The notes beneath the pieces were generated by a model. The model was not told where the DNA came from. It searched no databases and saw only the letters and a program-made list of their open reading frames with translations. Position numbers and translations under genes: made by a program. From assembly GCF_001187725.1 (NCBI RefSeq), contig NZ_LGIQ01000009.1, positions 2,148,758-2,212,757 of the forward strand: a stretch of DNA of 64,000 nt, given 5' to 3'. Shown in pieces: positions 51,914-60,165 of the stretch. Each line of letters starts with the position of its first letter. Within the stretch, counting starts at the first letter, position 1. This DNA is from Brevibacillus reuszeri (GTDB taxonomy: Bacteria; Bacillota; Bacilli; Brevibacillales; Brevibacillaceae).

Positions 51914-52285
51914 ATGAACATGATTCGTTGGATCGTCAAGCTGTTGTTAAACGCCGCGGCCCTGCTATTGATCAGTGACTGGTTCCAGTCGATTGTCGTT
52001 GCGAACTTCAAGGTAGCTATCTTAGCTTCTCTTGTCTTGGGCGTAGTAAATACGATGATTCGACCAATCTTGACGTTTTTTACGTTACCACTACAGCTTT
52101 TGACGATGGGGCTGTTCTGGTTCGTAATCAATGCCGTTACCTTTGCTTTAACCGCCTATTTTATTGACGGCTTTGAAGTGGGACCTTGGCCGGATAATCT
52201 TGGAACGATCATAATAGCGGCTGCGCTTATGAGTCTTTTTGGCTGGTTGATCGATTTGGTAGTCGGCAGACCAAAAGAGAGATAA
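51914..52285 (+). CDS. YvlD/phage-holin-family four-segment membrane protein
   Basis: A 123-residue protein with four membrane segments, of the YvlD (phage holin family 4) type. The family core LGVVNTMIRPILTFFTLPLQLLT (split over residues about 36-58) and LTAYFIDGFEVGPW (about 78-91) is present. B. subtilis yvlD lies between uvrA and hprK, the same place as here. It is a membrane protein of unknown role, not a phage lysis gene. GGAGAGGGG precedes the ATG. Confidence 0.85.
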   Translation: MNMIRWIVKLLLNAAALLLISDWFQSIVVANFKVAILASLVLGVVNTMIRPILTFFTLPLQLLTMGLFWFVINAVTFALTAYFIDGFEVGPWPDNLGTIIIAAALMSLFGWLIDLVVGRPKER

Positions 52286-52300
52286 GCAAGAGAGCAGCAA

Positions 52301-52338
52301 AATGCCCGCATTTTCTAGGAAAGAAGATGCGGGCTTAT
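52301..52338. terminator. Bidirectional terminator between yvlD-like and agrD-like genes
   Basis: ATGCCCGCAT / ATGCGGGC stem with a 17-base loop, with short A and T runs on both sides. It separates the convergent genes. Confidence 0.7.
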
Positions 52339-52373
52339 TGGTATAGATGGAAAATTCTATCTATTTTGTGTGC

Positions 52374-52505
52374 TTACTTACTTCTTTCTTCTCGCATGTG
52401 AGGCGGGGTAGGTTCGTACATGAATCCGCCCTTCAATACACCTGAGACGTTCAAAACGGAAAGGGAACCAAAGAAATTGCAGATTGTTGGAAGCAGTTTC
52501 TTCAT
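52374..52505 (-). CDS. agrD: AgrD-like cyclic peptide pheromone precursor
   Basis: A 43-codon gene. The peptide has a basic, hydrophobic N-terminus (MKKLLPTICNFFGSL), a central part SVLNVSGVLKGGFMY, and a charged, proline-rich tail EPTPPHMREERSK. That three-part layout is the AgrD pattern: amphipathic leader, signal segment, acidic/proline recognition tail. It lies 14 bases after agrB-like with AAAGGATGA upstream. A serine nine residues before the likely cleavage Met (SGVLKGGFM) is spaced as in the lactone pheromone GBAP of Enterococcus. A cysteine exists only in the leader. The ring is inferred. Confidence 0.75.
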   Translation of the reverse strand: MKKLLPTICNFFGSLSVLNVSGVLKGGFMYEPTPPHMREERSK

Positions 52506-52519
52506 AAAGTATCATCCTT

Positions 52520-53119
52520 TCAAGATTTGTTTTCCAGATACGAGACGATCTGGAACGTACGCGGTATGAGAAGAACTGATTGTAGCAAAACAGCAAGTAT
52601 GTAAGTCATAGATAGCTTATAGGTATATCCTATCAAAGTTACAGAGAATAGGCAACCAATTCCAATTGTTAATAATACTATGATTCTATTTCTACTCTGA
52701 ATTTTTGGGTCATTAGGCATGTAGGTGTGTTTGGCAGGAGCATAGAAATAGTTAATCAGAAAACCTACTCCTCCGATAACTGACATACCTATCTGTACAA
52801 AGGGTGAAGAAAACTCAGGTAGATTCTTGATTAGAAATCCACCTGAGATGATGAGTGCTACTGTAAATATAAGGCAAACCCATGGGTTTTTTAAATGAAC
52901 CCCGCCAGTCAGGAGTCGTAAGCCGAAAAAAAAGAGGAGGAGAGGGATCACTTCGCCTATCAAGTCCAAAAAAAAGGAGAATGCAACAATGGCAATCAAA
53001 TTCATAACATTAAGTAAAAAAATTTCAATTCCATGTGCCAATTGCCCTACAGAAAAACGAGTTTCCTCGGTCTTGATAGATTGTGCAATACGAAGAGAAA
53101 GCCTTTCCGTCCAAGTCAT
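52520..53119 (-). CDS. agrB: AgrB-like accessory gene regulator protease/exporter
   Basis: A 199-residue membrane protein of the AgrB family, which cleaves AgrD and makes the cyclic peptide. The catalytic pair is intact: His75 in LTGGVHLKNPWVC and Cys82, spaced seven residues apart as in Staphylococcus aureus (His77, Cys84). Four to six membrane segments are predicted. The ATG at 53119 has AGGAGG about nine bases upstream; an in-frame TTG 30 bases earlier is less likely. It lies 16 bases after the kinase half and 14 before agrD. Confidence 0.88.
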   Translation of the reverse strand: MTWTERLSLRIAQSIKTEETRFSVGQLAHGIEIFLLNVMNLIAIVAFSFFLDLIGEVIPLLLFFFGLRLLTGGVHLKNPWVCLIFTVALIISGGFLIKNLPEFSSPFVQIGMSVIGGVGFLINYFYAPAKHTYMPNDPKIQSRNRIIVLLTIGIGCLFSVTLIGYTYKLSMTYILAVLLQSVLLIPRTFQIVSYLENKS

Positions 53120-53135
53120 ATGATCGAGCCTCCTG

Positions 53136-53729
53136 TTATCGATTTGCAAAAGAAATTCGAAAACTGGTCACACCATCAGCTGAGCGAACTAGGATTTTTC
53201 CACTATAACGATCTGTTACTGTTTTGACGATAGTTAAACCAAGGCCACCTTCACCAGATTTTTTGGTTGTATAGCCGACATCATAAATATCCTTCAATTT
53301 CGTTTCCGGTATGGTAGGTCCGCTATTTTCAATGTAGAGGTAGTGCTCTCGTTCTGACTGCCCCCATTCCAGAATGATATAACGATTTTCTTCAAGCTCG
53401 TATGAAGTGGCGCGAATCGCATTATCCAGTAAATTACCTAAGATTTTAATGAGATCGAATGTTTTCATTTGAGAAAACTGACTAAGATCGTTGATGTTCA
53501 TGGTCAGTGTAATTCGCTCAGCTAGACATACAACCATTTTGGATTGCAACAGGGAGGAGACGGCAGGATTTTTAATCCGCTCCAGGACTTGTGAGCTCGT
53601 ATCTGCTGTTCTTTCAATGATGACGGTTTCTTGTAAAAGTTGTTCTACGTATTCTTTTGCATGGTGGTGCAATTCTTTCTTGAGAAAACCATTGATAGCC
53701 GTGTAATGATTCAAAGAATCGTGCTTCAT
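53136..53729 (-). CDS. agrC: AgrC-like histidine kinase, C-terminal half (frameshifted)
   Basis: A 197-residue cytoplasmic kinase half. It begins MKHDSLNHYTAI, where KHD contains the expected phosphorylated histidine of AgrC/SpoB-type kinases. The ATPase domain has LGNLLDNAIRA (N box, about 93-103), IENSGP and GEGGLGLTIVK (about 160-170). It starts inside the last codons of the sensor half, out of frame with it, next to an exact 8-bp tandem duplication. Deleting one repeat unit fuses both halves in frame into a 447-residue receptor kinase. No sensor segments precede the histidine here, so the half alone cannot detect a peptide. Confidence 0.85.
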   Translation of the reverse strand: MKHDSLNHYTAINGFLKKELHHHAKEYVEQLLQETVIIERTADTSSQVLERIKNPAVSSLLQSKMVVCLAERITLTMNINDLSQFSQMKTFDLIKILGNLLDNAIRATSYELEENRYIILEWGQSEREHYLYIENSGPTIPETKLKDIYDVGYTTKKSGEGGLGLTIVKTVTDRYSGKILVRSADGVTSFRISFANR

Positions 53730-54487
53730 GGAACGTACGAACGTACAGCAGTAAACAGATCTTGAATGCTGTTCAAATAAGGAGTTCCTGTTTCTTCCTC
53801 TACGCGATTAATCGTTAAATTTATATAGATTCGGAACAAAACGACGATCACGATAAACAAAGCAAGGATGGCAAGTTGGAAAAACAACTGAAACTGTGGA
53901 GTGTAAGCAGCAAGCACATCTGAATTATTGCTTCGAATAAAGAATGAAGTATTCATAAATAAGATAAGTAAAAACTCAATGCTACCTACCAGGATCAATA
54001 GGAATAGGTAACGATTGATTCGATTCTGTTGAAAGAGCCGACGGATGTCGAATTTGGCCATTCGGAGCGTAAATGCAAAGAGAACAAAAATAAATAAGTA
54101 TATCGTACGAACAATAACAGTTAGCATTGTCGTGGAAAGAATCTCTGTCCAGTAGATTTGCTGGGAGTTAAAGATCACCAACACAATCGATTCGGAAACA
54201 ATCATAGACCCAATTGCCGTGGTTCCCATAAATACCGACTTCAAAAGATTGAAACGATACAAACTAATGATCATTGCGGTCGTGAGCAAGAACATAAGTA
54301 AGACTTTTGGTTGATAAAAGACATCAATAAAAGAAAGAAATTCACCAGCAACTGAAAATAGAAAGGCAAACAAAAAGGCTTGTTTCTTCTTTTCAAAGAC
54401 GGAATGGTTGAACATGGCCAAGCTAATCGTAAGTAGCAAGAAGGCTTCTGGTAGGTCTACTAGTATGAATCGAAGTATAAAGTCCAA
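53726..54487 (-). CDS. agrC: AgrC-like sensor, N-terminal membrane half (frameshifted)
   Basis: A 253-residue membrane protein with six to seven hydrophobic segments. This is the peptide-sensing domain layout of AgrC (LPEAFLLLTISLAMFNH at the start; RIYINLTINRVEEETG near the end). It lacks any kinase residues. Its frame runs through the 8-bp duplication and stops at once after it (TAVRSYVP, stop), while the kinase half starts 4 bases before that stop. The gene reads as one receptor interrupted by a +8 duplication. It has lower GC than neighbours. Confidence 0.8.
   Translation of the reverse strand: MDFILRFILVDLPEAFLLLTISLAMFNHSVFEKKKQAFLFAFLFSVAGEFLSFIDVFYQPKVLLMFLLTTAMIISLYRFNLLKSVFMGTTAIGSMIVSESIVLVIFNSQQIYWTEILSTTMLTVIVRTIYLFIFVLFAFTLRMAKFDIRRLFQQNRINRYLFLLILVGSIEFLLILFMNTSFFIRSNNSDVLAAYTPQFQLFFQLAILALFIVIVVLFRIYINLTINRVEEETGTPYLNSIQDLFTAVRSYVP
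53731..53746. repeat. 8-bp tandem duplication at the agrC break
   Basis: GAACGTAC occurs twice in direct contact (53731-53738 and 53739-53746). The second copy is an exact duplicate. Eight is not a multiple of three, so it shifts the frame, and loss of one copy restores it. This is a candidate slipped-strand or phase-variation site. Confidence 0.9.
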
Positions 54488-54609
54488 GGTGATGCCTCCT
54501 CTCGGTCCGAATTTCGGAGTGAAGCTGTATGTAAAACTAATGTAACCTATCTGTGTCAGGATACCAACATCAATTCTATCTTATGAAATAACGCGAAAAA
54601 TGTAAATGA

Positions 54610-54656
54610 TACGACAACTTAGTTTGCCAGATATATCGGGCGGCGAGGTTGTCGTA
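54610..54656. repeat. Nested inverted repeat between the agr-like locus and hprK
   Basis: TACGACAAC (54610-54618) pairs exactly with GTTGTCGTA (54648-54656). Inside lies GCCAGATATATCGGGC, nearly palindromic. No T tract follows. It may be an operator or an RNA structure in the 5' region of hprK; it could also be a control element of the divergent agr-like operon. Confidence 0.45.
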
Positions 54657-54726
54657 GGTATGTCCATTTCGCTACAATAGGAATATATAAATGAGGGACG
54701 GAAATCCCATGTAGGGAGGAAGCTTC

Positions 54727-55662
54727 ATGCGCAAGACGAATGTAAGTCATCTCGTCGATCATTTTAATATGACGATTTTGAGTGGCGAAGAGGGACTGGG
54801 GCGCGAGATTACAGTAACTGATTTGAGTAGACCCGGATTACAACTGGCAGGCTACTATTCGTACTACGCCGAGGAACGTGTGCAGTTATTCGGACTGACT
54901 GAGATCAATTTCTTTCAAACGCTGTCGAGAGAAAAGCGTTTGGAGCGAATGAATTTTCTCATGCAAGGTCAAACCCCTTGTTTTTGTGTGACACGGAACC
55001 AGGCTGTCCCGGAAGAAATGATTGAGGTTTCCAATAAGCATGGAGTACCTGTCCTACAATCACCTTTGGCTACAACAACACTGGTTGGCAAAGTCACCAA
55101 CTATCTTGAAAATCGCTTGGCACCTACGACAACGATCCACGGCGTACTGACGGATGTATATGGCGTTGGTGTGCTGATTATGGGCTCTAGCGGAATAGGA
55201 AAAAGTGAGGCTGCCCTTGAGCTGGTCAAACGCGGTCATCGATTGGTTGCGGACGATGCGGTCGAAATTCGGCAGACACAAGGGGGGCAGCTCAGCGGAA
55301 GCGCTCCTGAGCTGATTCAGCATTTGCTCGAAATTCGCGGGGTAGGCATTATTAACGTGATGACGATGTTTGGTGCCGGGGCTGTGCGCAATGTGAAAAA
55401 TATTGAGATGGTCGTGCAACTGGAATTATGGGAACAACATAAAATGTACGAACGATTGGGACTGGATGAAGAAACGCTGAAAATCATGGATACAGAAATC
55501 CCGATTATCACCGTACCTGTAAGACCTGGTCGAAACCTTGCTGTCATTATCGAAGTGGCAGCGATGAATTTCCGCTTAAAGCGGATGGGGTACAATGCCG
55601 CGGTCCATTTCTCCCGAAAACAGTCGAGTGCGATTTTAGAAGACGTCGATTCCGATCTGTAG
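54727..55662 (+). CDS. hprK: HPr kinase/phosphorylase
   Basis: A 311-residue bifunctional enzyme that phosphorylates and dephosphorylates Ser46 of HPr in Gram-positive carbon catabolite control. Walker A is MGSSGIGKSEAALEL (about 153-167), and the HPrK signature LEIRGVGIINVMTMFG (about 201-216) follows. The ATG follows GGGAGGAAG. It is the first gene downstream of the agr-like locus and is divergent from it. In B. subtilis lgt and ppaX usually follow; here they are absent and yvoF comes next. Confidence 0.96.
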   Translation: MRKTNVSHLVDHFNMTILSGEEGLGREITVTDLSRPGLQLAGYYSYYAEERVQLFGLTEINFFQTLSREKRLERMNFLMQGQTPCFCVTRNQAVPEEMIEVSNKHGVPVLQSPLATTTLVGKVTNYLENRLAPTTTIHGVLTDVYGVGVLIMGSSGIGKSEAALELVKRGHRLVADDAVEIRQTQGGQLSGSAPELIQHLLEIRGVGIINVMTMFGAGAVRNVKNIEMVVQLELWEQHKMYERLGLDEETLKIMDTEIPIITVPVRPGRNLAVIIEVAAMNFRLKRMGYNAAVHFSRKQSSAILEDVDSDL

Positions 55663-55685
55663 GAAGGGAAAAAGGGGACAAGTGT

Positions 55686-56177
55686 ATGCGAAAGACAACA
55701 CGGTATCCTGTTCAAGGTGCCAATCCATTGTGGCAAATGTATCAAACGGTAAGCTTTTGGAAGGTCATGAAAAATTTCGCGGTGATCCAAATCGCACGCT
55801 ATACACCGTTTTTATCCTGGAAGAATTGGCTGTACCGGACTTTCCTGCGTATGGAGGTTGGCGAGCAGACCGCTGTTGCACTGATGGTCATGATGGATAC
55901 GATGTTTCCCGAGCTGATCAAAATAGGCCGAAATAGCGTGATCGGATATAATACGACCATTCTAGCCCACGAATATTTAATCGAGGAATATCGCCTCGGG
56001 GAAGTTCGAATCGGTGACGGTGTTCTTGTCGGAGCCAATTCGACGATCCTGCCAGGCGTGACGATTGGTGATGGAGCCATCGTGGCGGCAGGAACAGTTG
56101 TACATAAAGATGTCCCACCTGGTGCTTTTGTCGGAGGCAATCCGATGCAGCTGATTCGTGAGGCAAGCAAGCAATAG
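55686..56177 (+). CDS. Hexapeptide-repeat acyltransferase (YvoF-like)
   Basis: A 163-residue left-handed beta-helix acetyltransferase. IGYNTTILAHEYLIEEYRLG (residues about 85-104) and VRIGDGVLVGANSTILPGV (about 106-124) are hexapeptide coils, and the tail PPGAFVGGNPMQLIR closes the trimer fold. B. subtilis yvoF lies in the same hprK-to-his region. The substrate is unknown. GGGGACAAG sits before the ATG, 23 bases after hprK. Confidence 0.85.
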   Translation: MRKTTRYPVQGANPLWQMYQTVSFWKVMKNFAVIQIARYTPFLSWKNWLYRTFLRMEVGEQTAVALMVMMDTMFPELIKIGRNSVIGYNTTILAHEYLIEEYRLGEVRIGDGVLVGANSTILPGVTIGDGAIVAAGTVVHKDVPPGAFVGGNPMQLIREASKQ

Positions 56178-56199
56178 AAATGAATATTGAACATACTAG

Positions 56200-56236
56200 A
56201 GAGTACCTGCGACATTGTTGGGGTACTCTTTTTTTT
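56200..56236 (+). terminator. Terminator of hprK-yvoF
   Basis: AGAGTACC / GGTACTCT with a 14-base loop and TTTTTTT. Confidence 0.85.
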
Positions 56237-56306
56237 CGAATAAAAAATAACAAGAGCAATGAGGAAGTCTTGAAAGGATGTAATTTTCCGACTATTCTAA
56301 TCTCTG

Positions 56307-56335
56307 TTGACCGTATTTTGTTTACGTGGTAATCT
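56307..56335 (+). promoter_or_regulatory. Sigma-A promoter of the his operon
   Basis: TTGACC at 56307-56312, 17 bases, then TAATCT at 56330-56335. The leader to hisZ is about 70 bases and is too short for a T-box. TGGTAA (56326-56331) and TTACCA (56356-56361) form a spaced inverted repeat around the start site. Confidence 0.6.
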
Positions 56336-56411
56336 TCTTCATAATACTTTAACTTGTTACCATATTAGCATAGTAAAGTGTTTTGAGATCATAAGCATGG
56401 AGGGAATAACG

Positions 56412-57587
56412 ATGGCGAAGCCGTTGGGATTTGAAAAACCGTTAGGGATGAGGGACATTTTGCCGGAGTCACTGGCGAAGCAACGGCATCTGGAGCATCT
56501 GTTGGGACAGTGTATTTCACGTTGGGGTTATGAAGAAATTTCCACTCCATCACTGGAATATTACGATACAGTCGGGGCTGCCAGTGCAACGCTGACAGAC
56601 CGTATGTTTCGTTTACTGGACAAACAAGGTCATACAGTTGTGCTACGCCCGGATATGACGACACCGATCGCCCGCGTTGTTTCCTCTCTATATAAGGATA
56701 TACCGGTACCAATTCGTCTGTTTTACCAGGCAAATGTGTTTCGCGCGCAAGAAAAGGAAGCGGGACGAAACGCAGAGTTTTTTCAGACGGGAATCGAGCT
56801 GATTGGAGACGCTTCTGATGATGCGGATGCAGAAGCGATTGCTCTTGCTGTTTTTTGTTTGCGTGCAGCTGGGGTAGAAACGTTTCGCATCGCCGTTGGG
56901 CACGTAGATTTTGTCGATGGCCTTTTAGAGGATGCGATTGAAAAGGAAAGCGATCGAAACCAATTCCGTCAGTTTTTATATGAACGTGACTTTGTAGGCT
57001 TTCGCCAATTGCTCTCGACACTAGACATCGATAGTGAGGCAAAAGACCGCTTGGGAGCTCTGCTTCGTTTGCGCGGCGGAAAAGGGAAGATCGCGGAAGC
57101 CTATGAGCTGACCAGCAACGAAAAAGCGAGACGTGCCGTTGATACGATTGCCTCTTTGTGGGAAGCTCTCGAAGGATACGGCGTTACAGACGATCTGCTG
57201 CTCGACTTCAATCTGATTATTAACCTGAATTACTACACGGGGGTCGTTTTTGAAGGATATGCTGCTGATTTGGGTTCTCCGCTCCTCGGTGGTGGGCGTT
57301 ATGATCATTTGTTGGCACAGTTTGGACGTCCTGCCTCTGCTACGGGCTTTGCGATCAAAATGGACCGGCTTTTGCAAGTTACCCCGGCCTTGGCCAGTCA
57401 GCCAATCTCGCGTGTCCTGCTTTGCTACACAGCGGATTGCCGCAAGCAGGCTTTGGCTGAAGCTCGGCTTTTGCGCGAGGATGGGCTTGTCGTCGTCACG
57501 CGTTTGGTAAGTGGGGAAGCAGAAGTAGCGACGATTCAAAGCAATGGATATAGCAAGGTGATTTGTATGACGGAACAGGGGGAGTAA
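56412..57587 (+). CDS. hisZ: ATP phosphoribosyltransferase regulatory subunit HisZ
   Basis: A 391-residue HisRS-like protein that pairs with the short HisG to make an active, histidine-inhibited first enzyme. Class II aaRS motif 2 is partly kept (VLRPDMTTPIARV, about 77-89; FYQANVFRAQEKEAGRNAEF, about 105-124). It cannot charge tRNA, as key tRNA-binding parts are missing. ATG 56412 is the family start (MAKPLGFEKPLG) with GGAGGGAA upstream. It is 3 bases before hisG. Confidence 0.94.
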   Translation: MAKPLGFEKPLGMRDILPESLAKQRHLEHLLGQCISRWGYEEISTPSLEYYDTVGAASATLTDRMFRLLDKQGHTVVLRPDMTTPIARVVSSLYKDIPVPIRLFYQANVFRAQEKEAGRNAEFFQTGIELIGDASDDADAEAIALAVFCLRAAGVETFRIAVGHVDFVDGLLEDAIEKESDRNQFRQFLYERDFVGFRQLLSTLDIDSEAKDRLGALLRLRGGKGKIAEAYELTSNEKARRAVDTIASLWEALEGYGVTDDLLLDFNLIINLNYYTGVVFEGYAADLGSPLLGGGRYDHLLAQFGRPASATGFAIKMDRLLQVTPALASQPISRVLLCYTADCRKQALAEARLLREDGLVVVTRLVSGEAEVATIQSNGYSKVICMTEQGE

Positions 57588-57590
57588 GAG

Positions 57591-58238
57591 ATGGCGGTTT
57601 TCGACAACGCCCAGAAGCTAACGATTGCCATGCCCAAGGGCAGAATATTTGAAGAGGCTGTCCATTTTTTGCAGCAGGCGGGCTTGCAGGTGACAGCAGA
57701 GCTACAGGACTCACGTAAGCTGATTATCCCGGTAGAAAATGCCCAGCTCGAATTTATTCTCGCGAAGCCAACGGACGTTCCTACTTATGTGGAATACGGG
57801 GTGGCAGATGTAGGCGTGGTGGGCAAGGACGTTTTGCTGGAGGAAGAGCGCGATGTATACGAGCTGCTGGATTTACAAATCGGCTATTGCCGCATGATGG
57901 TTGCAGGACTGCCTGATTGGAAGCCGAGTGAGGCACCGAGAGTTGCGACGAAATACCCAAAAATTGCTTCCCGCTATTTCCGCGAGCAAGGTCAGCAGGT
58001 CGAAGTAATTAAATTAAATGGTTCTGTAGAGCTAGCGCCGTTAATCGGTTTGGCAGATCGCATTGTTGATATCGTGTCAACAGGAAGAACCTTGCAGGAA
58101 AATGGCTTGGTCGAGCTGGAGAATATTTGCGAGATTACGACCCGACTCATTGCTAATCGTGCCAGCTATCGGATGAAGAGTGAAGCGGTAGACGATATTG
58201 CAGGGAAATTCCTCGAGGTCATCCCAAGAAGAAAATAA
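57591..58238 (+). CDS. hisG: ATP phosphoribosyltransferase catalytic subunit, short form
   Basis: A 215-residue short HisG that joins ATP and PRPP, the first histidine step. IAMPKGRIFEE (about 11-21) and the PRPP loop DIVSTGRTLQENGL (about 159-172) are present. It lacks the C-terminal ACT-like regulatory domain of long HisG, so it needs HisZ, which lies directly upstream. Short HisG plus HisZ is usual in Bacilli. Confidence 0.95.
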   Translation: MAVFDNAQKLTIAMPKGRIFEEAVHFLQQAGLQVTAELQDSRKLIIPVENAQLEFILAKPTDVPTYVEYGVADVGVVGKDVLLEEERDVYELLDLQIGYCRMMVAGLPDWKPSEAPRVATKYPKIASRYFREQGQQVEVIKLNGSVELAPLIGLADRIVDIVSTGRTLQENGLVELENICEITTRLIANRASYRMKSEAVDDIAGKFLEVIPRRK

Positions 58239-58267
58239 ATAGAGAGCGTGGAGAGGTGAACATCATC

Positions 58268-59548
58268 ATGCGCATCGTGTCGGCGAGTCAATTTGATGGG
58301 AAAAGAAGTGTAGACTCTGGAACCATGGAACAGCAGGAGGCGGTTCAAGCCATTCTTCTCGCGGTTCGCAAGCGAGGAGATGAAGCGCTGCGAGAGTATA
58401 CGGAGAGATTCGATCGTGTGCGTTTGCAGCAGTTTCGGGTGAGCGAGGCTGAATTTACTGAGGCAAGCGATCAAGTCACACCAGAAGTAAAAGCGGCTTT
58501 GGTGGAGGCAGCAGCAAATATTCGTGATTTTCATGAACGCCAAGTGCGCCAATCCTGGTTTACGACAAAAGAAAGTGGTACTTTGCTCGGACAAATCATC
58601 CGTCCCTTAAAGCGTGTGGGCCTGTACGTTCCCGGTGGGACCGCAGCGTACCCTTCCAGCGTCTTGATGAATGCGATCCCGGCAAAAATTGCGGAGGTGC
58701 CTGAGGTTGTCATTACGACACCACCTGGAGCAGACGGAAAAATAAATCCAGCGATCCTCGTTGCGGCACAAATCGCAGGTGTAGATGAGATTTACAAAGT
58801 GGGTGGAGCTCAAGCGGTTGCAGCTTTAACCTATGGTACCGAGCAGATTCGTGCGGTTGATAAAATCGTTGGACCGGGCAATATATATGTCGCGCTCGCC
58901 AAACGTGAAGTATTTGGTCTGGTGAGTATTGATATGGTAGCGGGCCCAAGCGAAATTGCCGTGCTCGCTGACGACACTGCAAATCCGCGATACGTTGCAG
59001 CTGATTTGCTGTCACAGGCGGAGCATGATCCGATGTCGGCTGCTATTTTGGTCACACCGTCACAGGTGTTGGCGGATGCTGTTGCGGCTGAGGTAGAGCG
59101 TCAGTTGGCCGATTTGCCTCGCAAGGAGATCGCTGAAGCAGCAGTACGTGATCACGGCGCCATTTTACTGGTGAATGACCTGGATGAAGGTTTTGCTGTT
59201 ATCAACCGGATTGCTCCTGAGCATTTGGAGATCATGATTGATGATCCGTTTGCACATCTGGGCAAGGTAGAGAATGCAGGAGCCATTTTCCTTGGTCCAT
59301 ATAGCTCAGAGCCGGTAGGGGATTATTTTGCCGGGTCCAACCATGTGATTCCGACGAATGGAACGGCTCGTTTTTCATCTCCGTTGTCAGTAGATGACTT
59401 CATTAAAAAATCGAGCGTAGTTTCCTATAGCAAACGTGACCTGCGTGAAAATGGCCATAAAATCATTACGCTGGCAGAGCAAGAAGGGTTGGCTGCGCAC
59501 GGACGAGCGATTGCAGAGCGACTGCGTGATTTTGATAGCGAAAAGTAG
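58268..59548 (+). CDS. hisD: Histidinol dehydrogenase
   Basis: A 426-residue NAD-dependent, zinc enzyme for the last two oxidation steps. GLYVPGGTAAYPSSVLMNA (about 118-136) and SIDMVAGPSEIAVLADDTANP (about 220-240) are the family signatures. The ATG at 58268 (MRIVSASQ) has GGAGAGGTGA at a spacing of 8; an upstream GTG lies inside this site. It follows hisG by 29 bases and precedes hisB by 15. Confidence 0.96.
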   Translation: MRIVSASQFDGKRSVDSGTMEQQEAVQAILLAVRKRGDEALREYTERFDRVRLQQFRVSEAEFTEASDQVTPEVKAALVEAAANIRDFHERQVRQSWFTTKESGTLLGQIIRPLKRVGLYVPGGTAAYPSSVLMNAIPAKIAEVPEVVITTPPGADGKINPAILVAAQIAGVDEIYKVGGAQAVAALTYGTEQIRAVDKIVGPGNIYVALAKREVFGLVSIDMVAGPSEIAVLADDTANPRYVAADLLSQAEHDPMSAAILVTPSQVLADAVAAEVERQLADLPRKEIAEAAVRDHGAILLVNDLDEGFAVINRIAPEHLEIMIDDPFAHLGKVENAGAIFLGPYSSEPVGDYFAGSNHVIPTNGTARFSSPLSVDDFIKKSSVVSYSKRDLRENGHKIITLAEQEGLAAHGRAIAERLRDFDSEK

Positions 59549-59563
59549 GAGTGTGACCAGAAG

Positions 59564-60163
59564 ATGATAGAGACACAGAAACGAGTGGCACAGATTGAGC
59601 GCAACACGAATGAAACGCAAATCGCGCTTTCTTTTGGAATAGATGGCTCTGGAGATAGCAAACAGGATTCCGGCGTGCCGTTTCTTGATCATATGCTTGA
59701 TTTGTTTACACGTCACGGACATTTCGATCTTGTGGTAAAGGCAAAGGGAGACATCGAAATCGATTATCACCACACCGTGGAGGACATCGGGATTTGCCTT
59801 GGACATGCGTTGCGAGAGGCGCTGGGTGACAAAAAGGGGATCAAGCGTTATGGAAACGCATTTGTCCCGATGGATGACGCGCTGGCGCAAGTCGTGATCG
59901 ACATCAGCAACCGCCCGCATCTGGAGTATCGCGCAACTTATCCAAGCAATGTAGTCGGGCAGTTTCCAACTGAGCTGGTCCATGAGTTTTTGTGGAAGCT
60001 TGCTCTGGAGGCGCGGATCAATCTGCATGTGATTCTGCACTATGGGCATAACACCCACCATATGATCGAAGCGATTTTTAAAGCGCTTGGTCGCGCGCTG
60101 GACGAGGCTACGACGATTGATCCGCGTGTAAAAGGGGTCCCGTCAACCAAAGGGGTTTTGTAA
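59564..60163 (+). CDS. hisB: Imidazoleglycerol-phosphate dehydratase
   Basis: A 199-residue monofunctional HisB. The two histidine motifs FLDHMLDLFTRHGHFD (about 40-55) and HHTVEDIGICLGHAL (about 69-83) bind Mn, and a second pair (HEFLWKLALEA; HHMIEAIFKALGRAL) follows. It dehydrates imidazoleglycerol phosphate. There is no fused histidinol phosphatase, so hisJ or hisN must lie elsewhere. AGGAGTG precedes the ATG. Confidence 0.96.
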   Translation: MIETQKRVAQIERNTNETQIALSFGIDGSGDSKQDSGVPFLDHMLDLFTRHGHFDLVVKAKGDIEIDYHHTVEDIGICLGHALREALGDKKGIKRYGNAFVPMDDALAQVVIDISNRPHLEYRATYPSNVVGQFPTELVHEFLWKLALEARINLHVILHYGHNTHHMIEAIFKALGRALDEATTIDPRVKGVPSTKGVL

Positions 60164-60165
60164 TC

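Noticed and set aside
51914..52285. A phage remnant, because of the holin family name.
   Set aside because: No other phage genes are near. YvlD-type proteins are chromosomal and the place matches B. subtilis.
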